Shown one piece after another: positions 24,654 through 36,120 of a stretch of DNA of 64,000 nucleotides. The notes under the pieces were generated by a model. It was not told the origin of the DNA. It saw only the letters and a program-made list of their open reading frames with translations, and did not search any database. The position numbers were made by a program, and so were the translations under genes. Within the stretch, counting starts at the first letter, position 1; every line of letters starts with the position of its first letter. The DNA comes from Lethocerus indicus (taxonomy: Eukaryota > Arthropoda > Insecta > Hemiptera > Belostomatidae): positions 7,060,034-7,124,033 of the forward strand of contig JACDQD010000006.1 in assembly GCA_019843655.1 (NCBI GenBank), read 5' to 3'.

Positions 24654-26932
24654 CGGAATACGGTCTCGTATTGGAAAAAAGAGTCGAGTGGAGACAGAAG
24701 ATGTCATCAGAGTGTGCGGAGGGGCCACACGGGCTAGAGTAAGGTACTCGGGAAACGTCGAAGGCAAATGCTGCCGCTCTCAGTCGGCGTGGAGGCCGGG
24801 CCAGGTACGGGACCGCAATGCCGGGTATATTAAAGATATCTTGGCTCCGCCTCGGAGGGAGCCCACCCCCCACACACACACCACACACCACCGCCAACTC
24901 CGGCTCCAGAAATTTGATTACGCGGGTCGCCAACTCGCCGCCGGATGACATATTGTCGGCGTTTCGGTTCACCGGCGGAAGGGGAAACGATTTCCCAAGT
25001 GTGCCACATCGCACGCGGCCCGCCAACTTTCAGAAAATTACGCCTTCCCCTCGACCCCGCCGACCACCTTCGGGAAGGAGGATTACAGGAATGAGCAGAA
25101 TCCTTGAGGAACAATAAGGAGAGCCAGCGATATTCTGGTGATTGTTTTAAATACGTTTGAAAAAAAGATGCTATGAATTCATTTACAAAACTATTTTACT
25201 TACATAAATAACTATAATAATTACTATCGAACCTATTTTCATCTATATAAAATGATAAATTGTATTCTCCTACCATAAAATATGTAAAAAATAATAATCT
25301 TAATATTTTACTATAATTATTTTTACTAATTATTTTTTTCGTATCCACTAACTGTTCGAAAAACGATTCAGGCATGGTTCAGGTAATTATTGTATTTATG
25401 AATATCTCATTATTTATTCGTTACTATGGTTATTATTGTTATAGGCGATTATTATTTTTTGTAAGTAAAATTAGACTTTCTATTAATTTTTGCATTCTAA
25501 TGTATTAAAATAATCAAATGGTGGGTATTACCAATTAGAATTTTATAATTTCATAGTAGTACTAATAATTAATTAAATTTATGTTACCGTGTCACCCTGA
25601 AATGCCGTGGGGCTGTTCGTAGGCGGCTACACTTCAATTTCTCTTCAAACCAGTGTCTGTATTTGAGTGTTGTTGAGTGAGGTCGCTGAAACGAGATTAC
25701 TTCCTGAGTGGGAGCACGCGGAAAATTCAATATCCCCCCCGGTACAATTTGGAAATGTCGAAGAAAAACAGATTGATTGAAGAAGGAAGCCCAACTCATT
25801 TTTGCCATTCACCGAGCTTTGAAACTACATCGTAGGCAGAAGTTTTTCACTACATCATCTATTTATACCGTCTATTGAATCTGAGGCTTATTTCAGCTGT
25901 TTTTTTTGCCCACGGCCGCAACAATGCAAACAGTTGTTCTTTACTGCAAACAGTAGAGAGTGTTTTAGAGTCAAATAATTATTCCTAGTCCTAGACACTG
26001 TTACATGAATTTCACTGTCGTCCTGCGATGAACACTTCACACGCGAAATAGGGAAATTGTGTTCCCGGCAGTGTTCACACGTTCCAATTTCAGCCGGGGT
26101 CCGAGTTATTAATTAATGTCAGTGTGTCCCCTCCCCACATCATTCGTCCGGAACACCTGTATTCACTGCAGTCTCCCATTGAAGGAACCTACAAAGCGGT
26201 TTTTCCGCTTTATTGTAGCTTGTAAAAGCCCTCACCCCCATCCGCTTTCAATTATTGCTCTCCTGTCGGGCCCCCTTCCATAATTGCCTGAGGAAATATA
26301 TTCCCGATGAGTTGGGCTCTATTCTTATTTTTCTTTTCTAGCTTTGTATTCTTGTTCCTGTTGTATGCTTGAATAGCGGAGTCTTTACCGACGGTATCTT
26401 TAGAACTGTCATTACCAATTAATTTCACCCATTTAGAAAAGATCGATTAAAACGTAAATGTTCTACCCAATTACACGCTTTTACACACGTATACAGTTTA
26501 TTGAACAATTAATTTGAATTCATTTATATATTTAAATTGATACAAATTTTTGATTTAATAATTAATATTAATTGCTGATATTAAGCCAACTGTATATGGA
26601 TATAAAATGTGATATCTCTCCCATAATTAGGAAAACGTATCTCGAAAGATTGTTTTTCAGTTTCTGATATTTCCGAAAAGAGGGAGATAGAAGGAAAAAG
26701 GGAATTTCCTCATGACTACAGATTTATACACAGTGAGTCGTCATTTCGAAGTAAAGTTTAATTAATGGTAGATTTCTAACGTCGTTTCTCTATTATCTTA
26801 TAACTATCCGCGAATTTATAAATTCAACGCATTTATGTGAAGTTATTAATTAATAAATAACAGAGACTTCAGCGAGGGTTTGTAAAATAGATAATAGTTT
26901 TAATTATGAAAAATATACGAATACATTAAAAC
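24654..26932. other. GC-rich island then AT-rich spacer
   Basis: Island at about 24690-25110 with a short CA-rich stretch (24869-24893), followed by very AT-rich DNA. A second island lies near 26030-26300. Overlapping frames of 85-125 codons in the island run on both strands and are unrecognised. Confidence 0.5.
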
Positions 26933-26955
26933 CTGATTTTTAGGCTAAAAATCAG
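26933..26955. repeat. 10-bp perfect inverted repeat with 3-nt loop
   Basis: ctgattttta at 26933-26942 pairs exactly with taaaaatcag at 26946-26955 around ggc. A tight stem-loop in AT-rich DNA. The stem has no T-run immediately after it to suggest polymerase III termination. Confidence 0.85.
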
Positions 26956-27934
26956 CAAGAGGGACTATTCGAATAATCTTATTAATTTTCACCATCACAA
27001 CCTCTTCTATCGCCTACATAATGTTATTTAGTTGTTCATCTAGATCCGTATTCTAGTCTTTAATTTTCTTTTAATATATATATTTCAAGAACCATATTTT
27101 CTTCATATATAAATCTGCCGTCTGCCATCCTGACCGGATTTCTGTAATATAAATATTTAAATGCACAAGCGTTAATTTACTGTATTAAGATATCTTGTGT
27201 CGAGGAACTGTATAGCGGGGAGTGATTAATCCAGAAACCCTTTCTAGATGCACGGTGCGTGGGGGTGGTTCGCTCACGTGGCATTCTCTCTACGTAAAAA
27301 TTATACGCGGTGTAACCGAAATCAGGGATGAAATTCGGGCAGAGTTATTATGGAGGTGTAGGGGGTGGGACCTCCCTCACCACCGGTCAATTAAGCGGTG
27401 TCGAAACCGAGTGCCCCTTACCGCGCTATCGCCAGCTTTAGTGGCCCAGCAGAGCTGGGAGAGGCCCCTTATCGCACTACCGCTTTATACAACACGTGAA
27501 CTGCCGATGAACATGGGCCGCGGCGAGGGCAACCGCGTTTATATCAAGATCGGAAAAAAAGGCGGACGGCAGGACGGATGCTAGAAGGGAACGAGTGTAA
27601 ACAATTTTTATTGAAATGGCAATCGTAGACAATTTGTCGAACTTTGAACTTAGTCTTACGGCGAAACTCATGTTGTTTAATTTCAAAATCGAGTAATTTC
27701 CAAAAAACACTTGAATCGAGTGCAAGGTCTACTGTGTTCCGGGTACAAATTAAACCGAAATTAACGATTGATTGACAAGTGGGTCCTTCGCAGGAGATCG
27801 ATTTCGGAACCGAGCCCCCAGCGTGGGGCCACCCACGGCATGGCAATTATAACAAACGATGCGTAATTATGTTTGTTTACGTGTTCAAATGCTGATTGAA
27901 ATTGAATGAAAATAAATTGTAAATTTAATAACAA
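26956..27934. other. AT-rich spacer and island
   Basis: AT-rich to about 27210, then an island at 27220-27600. A 120-codon frame (27222-27584) has no ATG at its assigned start and no recognisable domain. Opposite-strand frames overlap it. Confidence 0.45.
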
Positions 27935-28531
27935 ATGCACGAAATGAGATGCTGCAAATTTCAGCATGATTCTAGAAATTACACAATTAATAATGCAGTG
28001 TTGTTTATCATCATGAATAGTATTCAACTGGGTATTTTTCTCCTTTTCTTGTTCTTTTATAGCTACGAATTTCTCTTAATAAGTTACTACTTGCAATTTA
28101 TTTGTGGATTGCTAACACATTTTTATAAACGAAAAATCTCTCCTTTACGTACGAAGAACCTAGTAAAATGTTTTGAACCACAAAATATATGGCCGTTACT
28201 TTTTTCTTTAAAATTAGAACATCCAGTTTTTAAATTGGAATTGGCCAGAAAATGTATTCCGGCTTTGATGTACGGCATCAGTTACATACAGGATTCGGCC
28301 GACTGTTTTTATGAAGCCGTAAATATTTCCCTCGGCATTTCTGTACCGAGAATCAATGTCGGTATGAATAGAAGTTGTCTTATACCGCGGCTAGCTTCTT
28401 CATTGGCCAAAATAAAACTTTTCTCCCTACTTTACGAGGCAGTATATTTGGAAATAGATTGTTTTTACTGCCCGCCCTATATTGGCCATAAAAGCGGTTT
28501 TATGTACATTTTTTTATTTATACTACGCTGA
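27935..28531 (+). CDS. Orphan 198-codon open frame, coding status uncertain
   Basis: I do not recognise this product. The frame runs from ATG to TGA through AT-rich DNA, where stops should be frequent, so its length is notable. The ATG is preceded by aacaa, which suits insect start context, and an in-frame TAA lies two codons upstream. Residues about 21-63 are strongly hydrophobic and aromatic and could form one or two membrane spans, followed by a basic stretch (about 64-68). The remainder has scattered cysteines, including a CFYC cluster near 176-179. No signal peptide cleavage pattern, conserved domain, intron or poly-A signal is evident. It may be a lineage-specific gene, one exon of a larger gene, a decayed element, or chance. 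Confidence 0.22.
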   Translation: MHEMRCCKFQHDSRNYTINNAVLFIIMNSIQLGIFLLFLFFYSYEFLLISYYLQFICGLLTHFYKRKISPLRTKNLVKCFEPQNIWPLLFSLKLEHPVFKLELARKCIPALMYGISYIQDSADCFYEAVNISLGISVPRINVGMNRSCLIPRLASSLAKIKLFSLLYEAVYLEIDCFYCPPYIGHKSGFMYIFLFILR

Positions 28532-29793
28532 TACAATATTACCGACTGTTACCCCAGCACCGTGGGGAAAAACATCGGTACTCGACGCCCCGAGCGGCAG
28601 TAAGTAAGGCAGGAACAAGTGTCCTGATACTGAGTATTATTAAGCAATACATTAGTGATATATCAAAAATAAACGTTGCAAACACGTGCACGCTGTACTC
28701 CGGAGTTATACTAAGGGAAATAATATTTTAGAATACCTATTTTGTGCGAAGGGTTGGAATATCGTGGATTTCGTGTGTTTCTGTCTCCTCTCGCTGGTTT
28801 GGTCTTTTGTTAGACCAAGACCAACCAAGAAGTGGTCGATTTTTATTATTCTCCATAGTCATTAATATGTTAATGTTATTTATTTACATTGGATCTTGTT
28901 AACAGGAGCTACATATGCAACGGTAACGACGAAACTGCTGTGAATATCGGTGTAAGTATTCTGAAATTCAAATGACGAGTATTCGGGCGAAAGGCGAGGG
29001 AGGAAAATCTTTTCGTTTATGACAAGTGGGGAGGCCAGGATTTGTACCCTCGTAGTGAGGGGGCGGGAGCCGTGTAGGTGTCATAACGTATAAGCGTTGG
29101 TACGCGACTTTTACGATCGACACTGCGCCGGGGAAAAATGCAAATTGGTTGGGCCCTGATCAAGATGTGCAGCTGAAGGGAGCCTGCCGGCAGTTTTGCT
29201 CGCTCATCCCCAAGTAAAAACGGATTTTGACACGGTCATCTGTCGTGTATAATTATTCCTTATTATTTTCTCTGTATATATTCGTGTTCAGTCATTCTAT
29301 CGTGCATATCGTGAATAGTGCATTCTATGTAGTCACGCAGATATTTACAACAGTGCTCAGGTATATAGGGACATAGATTGAAGATCTAATCCATTTACGC
29401 CCCAACGAGAGTATCTGTTTCGTATCTGTATGCATGTGCATCGATATCTGTATGAATAATAAAGTAGCTTAACAATGGAGGCGTCCATGTACATGGCGAT
29501 GTACGTCAGTCGGACCTAGCGGTAAAATTACCTATTCTTATATTTCTAACCCCCATTTTCATAACAGTACATATTTTTTATTTTTGCCCACGGTTAAGAA
29601 CGTCCGGTCTACCAGAATCGTCCCGGCAACGAGGTCAAAATCTTAAGGTCAGTTACGGCAGGGCTGAAAGAAGTACTGGGAGAGAGGGGGAATTGCATCT
29701 GTCAGTAAGAGATGGCATGGAGGGCAGAAGCGCCCCGGATAAGTGATTAATTAGCTTCTTTGGTTGTGTGGGCGTAGACCGAGGCCCACAAAT
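28532..29793. other. Spacer with island
   Basis: Contains a small inverted repeat cccca-gcaccg-tgggg near 28552, a hairpin ttggtct-tttgtt-agaccaa at 28799-28818, an ATGCAAAT octamer near 29138, and two direct AGGTCA half-sites eight bases apart (29632-29637 and 29646-29651). An island lies near 28970-29210. No gene is seen. Confidence 0.5.
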
Positions 29794-29817
29794 ACACACA
29801 CACACACACACACACAC
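29794..29817 (+). repeat. (AC)12 microsatellite
   Basis: An uninterrupted AC run inside a GC-richer block, followed closely by gggcgccctct. Confidence 0.97.
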
Positions 29818-32640
29818 GGCCTAATTAAAACAGGGGCGCCCTCTCAAAGCCTCCACGCCACCGCCTTTACCTTTTACCATACAGCCAGCCCGGCCGGTCA
29901 CACTGTTCCTTCCTTTTGTCCCATTTTGAATGTTTAACGAACCCCGCCATACGCCTCGGGAGTTGGAAAATGAGTTTTGAGTTTTTAAATTCTTAAGCGT
30001 GCGAATTCATTCCTTTCCGCGCCGCCTTTTTTCCCCTCGGACCAGAAAAAACTAAAAGGCCAGAAAATACTTGAATTAATGATCAAAGGTCTTGAATGCG
30101 AGGTATAAAAAATTACATGTTCGGAATAACCTCAGGTCGTGTATTCAATTTATAACATGACTCGGTATATATTTCTAGCTCTAGTATGGAAATATTTCTC
30201 GCCTGGAAACGGAGGCTTATAGATCCATATTATTTATTTAAATATGAAATGTTCTTAATATTTAATTAATTATCTGAACTTGATTAATAATGCATCATTA
30301 GGACGCATTATTTCAGTCATGATTCATTCCTATAATTTGTAAATTTTGAACAATAAAGCGTCATGGGCACAATAAGGCAAAGTACCCGGAAGGCGACATT
30401 CTGATTTATAGTTATTAATTATCTACCATTCATAGAGTAAATATAGCGGTAGGTTCTAATGTACTGTTTAATTAGCACGACCTAGTTGTATCTTGACGGC
30501 CGCTGTTGTGCTATATAGATGTTTTTCGAAACGGTAATGTCAATTAATATCGCCGCTTGTTCGCTGTCAATGGTATACGGCAGAGGGCCGGTATAAACTC
30601 GGCCGGCCACTTTTTCCAGCCCTACTCGACAGAACTCGCCGCGAACAATTTCAATAAATTGGTCGACACAGGGCCGTCTCCATTTTGCGGCAAGTTTATT
30701 TTTATTGTGGCAAACGCGTCCGTGGGCGGTGGGGGCGTTGTTTAATTGTCCGACTCTAGTGCCGGCTCCGCTCGGACAATTAAATTTCACACGCGGGTGT
30801 TAATTTTAGCACCGACAATCGTTCGCGCTATTGGAGTACAAATTTATTTGTTTCCAAATTCACTGCCATGTTCGGAACATGAATGAAAATTTTTAGCCCA
30901 GCGCGTATTACGAGGAGACATCAATTCGGGGAAATGGATGTCGCGATTGGCTTACGACTTATCCTACACTCGTACAAATCTTGTCCTACATTCGAATAAA
31001 TAAGGATATTTTAGTAAATTCGCTTAGCTAAGATTTTGTGTAGCGGTTAAAATTTGCAGTGTCTTTTTTTCTACCGTTATAAAAATAGCTCATAAACGAA
31101 TAAACAATGAAGATAATTAACTATCTTAAATACTCAGTATATTCCTTTTTGTATTAATTCCTATTTATATTAATTAATTAATGTATTAATAACCAACATA
31201 AGACGAATGGATCCGCTCACACTTGAATATCCCAGCACAATTTTAGGTAGTATTTTGTTTACTTCCTGACCAACCGTTATTTTTTCAGCAATGATAATAC
31301 CTTTCTTATCAAATACCTAGGAACCTGCGAGTCTTAGCCAGAGACCTATTCTCGGAGCATCGGCACCGTTCTACCGTTTTAGGTTTATACCTACAACGGT
31401 ATACGGAATATACAGTTATTCAGTTGTAGGTCAGCGTTGGAAGTACGTCGACAGTTTTCGTCGTTTTGGTCCAGGTTGCTCCTTCCCCAGTCACCGAGAA
31501 ATCCAAATCTTCTTAGCTACATTGCATTTAAAATTCCAACCGGTTCGGTTTTAATCAACTGTAGGAGATGAATGCAATTCGGACGGACGGTTCACCACGG
31601 CAGGAAGACCGGGCGAAGCGGGGATTATATTAATTGAAATATTAACCCTTCCCGCAAAAGCGGCGTAAGGGGGGAGGGGCGGAGGATAGTAAGGGGCGCC
31701 TCCGTTAATCTAGTTAATAATCGAGTTAATGAAAATAAAAGTTGGCTTGGAAGTATTTTAAACCCCCGCCCCATCGACCACAAGGTGGGCAGGGGGCCGT
31801 AGAAGTTGGCGATTTAGATTACCAAAGTACGATCCTTCATGCAAATATTAATTGGGAATATGAGCCTAATTAATTGGCCGGAGAGAGACAGAGAGAATGA
31901 GAAGAATGGCGGGTAAGGGGGGGGGGAGTTCGAGCAGGGAGGTCCAGCGAAGGAGGAACGAATAATAAACTTTTTAAGACGCCCCACGCTCTCCAACACA
32001 ATTTATGAGGAAATTTCAGCATCTCGCTTCTTAGCGATAATAAAATTAAAAAAAAACTAAGGAGAAGAGAAAATAGAGAAGCAGAGGGCCGAGAGCCATG
32101 AAGTTGAGAAAGAAGAAAGAGCGAGACTGTTTTAGGAAAGATCCATTGCAGAGTAAGTGCTTGATTGCATTATATTCAAGCCCGCGCATATAATTAAAAG
32201 ATACTCAGCATTAAATCGAAAAAATGATTAAAAGATTGGTATCTTTTTTTCTTGGCTATTATTAAATATGATTATCCTACTTAAATAAAACCGTAGATAT
32301 ACTTCTTTGGAGTCCGTGATTGTGGGAGCCACTACTGTATAATACTGCATTTACTAACCTAACCGAAGAAAGGAGTTTTTTAGATAGCCAGAGACCGAGC
32401 AGTAGGAGAAGTACGAATACTTAATTCGTTCCGAATTCCCCAAAGAATTAAAACGAATAATAGGTGTCATCATAACCTATGATATATAGTCAGTCATTAT
32501 ACAAATATATGAAACAATCATGTAAATATTAAATATTTATGTTATTATTAAACTTTATTGTTAATAATAAAGAAAATTTTCTGAATTATAAAGTTTCAAC
32601 GCTTTTTCATATGTTCCTAAAAATAGGATGGGATATGATG
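29818..32640. other. Spacer with islands
   Basis: GC-richer blocks at 29820-29960, 30480-30800 and 31560-31980. The last has a G10 run at 31917-31926 and a purine-rich GAGAGA segment near 31881-31910. A 9-bp inverted repeat (acctacaac at 31389-31397, gttgtaggt at 31423-31431) flanks a 25-nt loop. No gene is seen. Confidence 0.5.
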
Positions 32641-32715
32641 TGGCCCCTGTAATACTAGACCCGCATTGCACTACTGTCGTGCAGGCGTAGTAGACTCTAG
32701 CGCCGTAAAAGTAAC
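32641..32715 (+). repeat. Diverged third copy of the 42.4/46.2-kb repeat core
   Basis: The segment carries atactagacccgcatt and ggcgtagtaga in the same order and nearly the same spacing as the copies at 42384 and 46241. Similarity outside this core is not visible by eye, so the copy is short or strongly decayed. Confidence 0.55.
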
Positions 32716-33129
32716 ATCACCGCCTGTAACACGTCGAATCTTCAAATTAGATTCTATTTTTCGCCGTTTGCAGTGTACCCAGATTAAATTTCCGGTGCCA
32801 CTGCCCGTAGGACACTCGAGGATGATTTTTCCAAACCATAAGTGTTAATTCGCACTTTCAATTCATGGTAATTAAGGTAACCCCTTCTCATTGTTATTCC
32901 TTTTTATTCTGAAAGAAAAAATTATGATCTGAAAGGAAAAACTAAATTGTATTGCTCTAGACGTCTATAATACGGTTTACAAATGCTGATTGTTAGAGGG
33001 GAAATATCATGTGCGAATTAGCAGGAGATATTTGCGATATTTCTGTTCCGGTCTGATTTCTCGGGTTTATTATTTATTTTGTACATCATTTTGTCCAGCA
33101 CCGGCTTCTCGGTGTTCGCCACGGCTTCA
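32716..33129. other. AT-rich spacer
   Basis: No repeat, RNA gene or recognisable coding sequence seen. Confidence 0.5.
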
Positions 33130-33416
33130 GCATCTTGTCTTCTCCTTCTCTCTACCGCATTCGCAAGGCTTCTCCCGTCCGGAGTACCGCACGCAGTTAA
33201 ATATCACAGTGGCTTCTACTCCTGGCACCAAACCGCCTCAGGGACTGTATATTTCACTGCCTTGATAATAAATTGTCGGGTGTTCGACATCCATGACGTT
33301 GGCTACGATTTTATTAGTACGAAGATCGTGGTCCATTATCTGGAGTGCTCTCTCGGAGCTGCGTACAGTTTTGTTTTCTGGCCGGTCTTATCCGCAAACT
33401 TCATTACTATGAATTC
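33130..33416 (-). pseudogene. Possible decayed coding relic, unidentified
   Basis: I cannot name a family. On the minus strand one frame reads without a stop from about 33390 to 33241, meets a single TGA (33238-33240), and continues for 36 more codons to 33130. A second frame is open for 26 codons from 33416 to 33339 and could join the first by a frameshift. The TGA could be a CpG-decayed CGA. The peptide has a mixed, soluble-protein-like composition and a Cys-Glu-Cys near its end. The plus strand is also open here (113 codons), so openness alone is weak evidence. A transposable-element fragment is the leading guess. Confidence 0.18.
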
Positions 33417-33420
33417 ATAG

Positions 33421-35640
33421 GCAAGATGTGGATGTCTCAATGACTGCTGTATTTAATCATACTAAAATATCAACAAAAACTTTGCTCCGAATCTCATTAT
33501 TCAGTAGGACAGGCAACAGTGTATACGTCAAATAAAATTTCGTACAGCTAATGCTTATTGTTTGCCATCTGTATTGATTGATTTAATTAGTTTGAATTCG
33601 TTCGTTTAAGTCGGCCCGTAGAGAATTTCCACGCATAAAAATTACTCCCAACTGAACGGACGGCGTTCACCGGAACGGAAAATTGGTCGCGGAACGATTC
33701 GTTATAATTGTGAAAGTGATATCGGAGAACATCCGGACCGTTTGTTGGTAAGCGGAGCGTGATGGGGAAGGAGCCGAACGGGGACCGGGGCCGTGATTAA
33801 TGAACCGGGGGGCTATAGGCTTTGTGCCCCGGCGAGCTTGTAGCCCGCTCCTGGAGGGGCAGGAATTTAAATTGGCGAAAAATAGAATTCCGCGTAATGG
33901 CCAAATATTCTAGAATTTCGTTACCGAGAAGACGGTAGGTCACTGAGTTACTTGTTTTCGGTTCGCGGAAATGATAACGGCTCAATCCCTGAAGCTGTTA
34001 CACCAAGCGCTTATTTATCATATCCTATACCATTTTAGGAGACGAGGTGTGTATGTACCTCACTAAAATACTGACCAGAAAACGACCTAGCCTAGGAGGA
34101 ATGCAAACAAGTGATTATCTTCTACCACATTTTGTCTGCGAAGGATATTACATCGCTCTCTGTCCTCATTACGTTTTGTGCTTAAGATAGAGTCAACCGA
34201 ATTCTAAGAAATGAAAATCGCACGAATATGAGCCAGACTCTGAAGTCATAATCCGATAATGAATGGCCAGGAGTCGGATCAAATATTCTGTATATAAACA
34301 GGTGGACGCAGTTTGCGTTAGTAGTTGTCGACCGCCAAATCCGGCTTTATGAATCTGCGCCTGATCCCCAGAGCAATTGGGCCTTTCCTACCAATTAAAC
34401 CGACCACTTTCAGATGTTCGAACGGTTTTGTAATCGCTAACACAAATACGATTACTAGCGTATAATAAAACAAAAGCTATTAATCCACTTCAAATATTAA
34501 GTATTTTTCCGGAACGGTTGGTATTAGAATAAGCACTGCTAATACTATATATAATAACCGAGAACTATGAGCAAATGAGAAAACCAGTAATTGTCAGAGC
34601 TAGATGAAGCTAAATGTTTCTTAGGTAAAAAACGTTTATCTCGAGATAATGTATTCTTAAATTCAGAAGTCAGCGATGTGATATGTGAACTTTTCACGCT
34701 ATATAAATCATGTGGAATAATATATAATTATTTATTCGAGTGACTTAGACCAGGTGATTTAGAAGCGAAATTCGACTGCTCTCAAACAAGAAGCATATAA
34801 AAAAAAAGAGAAATTATAATTCCCAACAAGCGTACTTGAGCGGAATAACGATAAAAGAATAAAAACCTAACAGAATCCCAGCCTTGGTTAGCCAAATATT
34901 ACCAAAGGAAGCAGTGCTGATAGGATGCATCAACTTTAGGATACCTACTTACCTCACTTTATTCCAATTTTGTTTTTGTGTGAATGTTTTTCTTTGAGTT
35001 TCTTTAATCAAAATTAATAAATATGATGGGCTATTTTTATATATATAGGAATCTTATTTCTTTAAAAAACAGGATTAAATATTCAATTGTATTCGAATGT
35101 GCCAACCTTGGTAATAACAGGCTATTTTCTTTCGTAAACAACTGTAACAGAGGAATATCGCTCTTTTCTTCGTTCCCCGAATATTTGCCTAAAAATATAT
35201 AACCGCTCTCGAGTCTCCCGCCGGCTCTCATAATTGGATGAATCCAATAGGAAACATTTTGGAGGAAACCTCGAATATCTTCGGGAATATTTCATTTTAT
35301 TTCTCGTTTTATTTTTGGCTAAATTTAATTCACCGGTTAAGGCCGCGCCGATACTTTCCGGGCAATTGGCCGGATGGGGCAGCTTTTAGCCAAAATATCG
35401 AAAAAATGTCGGCTCCTTTAACCGAGTTTATCATTTTTTCGATAATTTATAACTAATAAAATAGGTGAAATTATATTTCCTTGTTTCATTTAGTTAGCTA
35501 TAATTTGTTTACTGTCAATGACTGTCAATCACTTGACCGATGTGAATAATCGAAAACGTTGATACAATAAATCGTTCGGAATTGAGATTATGATATGGTT
35601 TTAAGTAAGTAGGGACTGGATTAGGAATAAAAGTAGGGCG
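33421..35640. other. Spacer with one island
   Basis: A GC-richer block at about 33600-33850, otherwise A/T-rich. No feature is supported. Confidence 0.5.
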
Positions 35641-36120
35641 TAGTTTCGAGGACATACTACAGCTCTGCCATTTGTATGGGGTTGAAACGTCATCCCGTGA
35701 TGACGACGGGGGCAACATTGTGTTTGGGGACGGGGTCCACCTCTCTCCCTATATCTCGCCGACGCCAAATCTCCAATCTCCGCTCTGTCGGTCTCCCGGG
35801 GGTAGCGTTATACCCCTTTATACCCCGGGCCACCCCCGCAAACCGACCGCCGCGGCTACTCGTTAAGCGACAAAGCCCCGGCATTAGGTGGAGGGGCGGG
35901 TCGGGGACGTATAAACATTTAAATTAAACCCCGGCTCCCGTTAGAGAGCCCTCCCGATTATTCGAAAACCATTGGGCGGCTCTCCCGCCGCCGTTACATT
36001 GTCTGTCTCTGCACCGCATCCGAACCGGGGGGGGGGGTCTCGATAGCAGTCCGAAGCGACGGCAAACGCATCGAATTCGTAAACAACACTAGTTCTGCGG
36101 TTATACGACCGGTGATAAAA
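35641..36120. other. GC-rich island with G11 run
   Basis: CpG-containing block with an 11-base G run at 36027-36037. On its right flank the minus-strand-oriented sequence GTAAACAA followed by GCGGTTA (36079-36103) resembles the reverse complement of the core of the elements at 43.75 and 47.62 kb. Overlapping open frames on both strands are composition effects. Confidence 0.5.

Noticed and set aside
28990..29060. Possible tRNA-like stretch with ccaggatttgtaccc
   Set aside because: Only a vague B-box resemblance in reverse; no A box or pairing stems.
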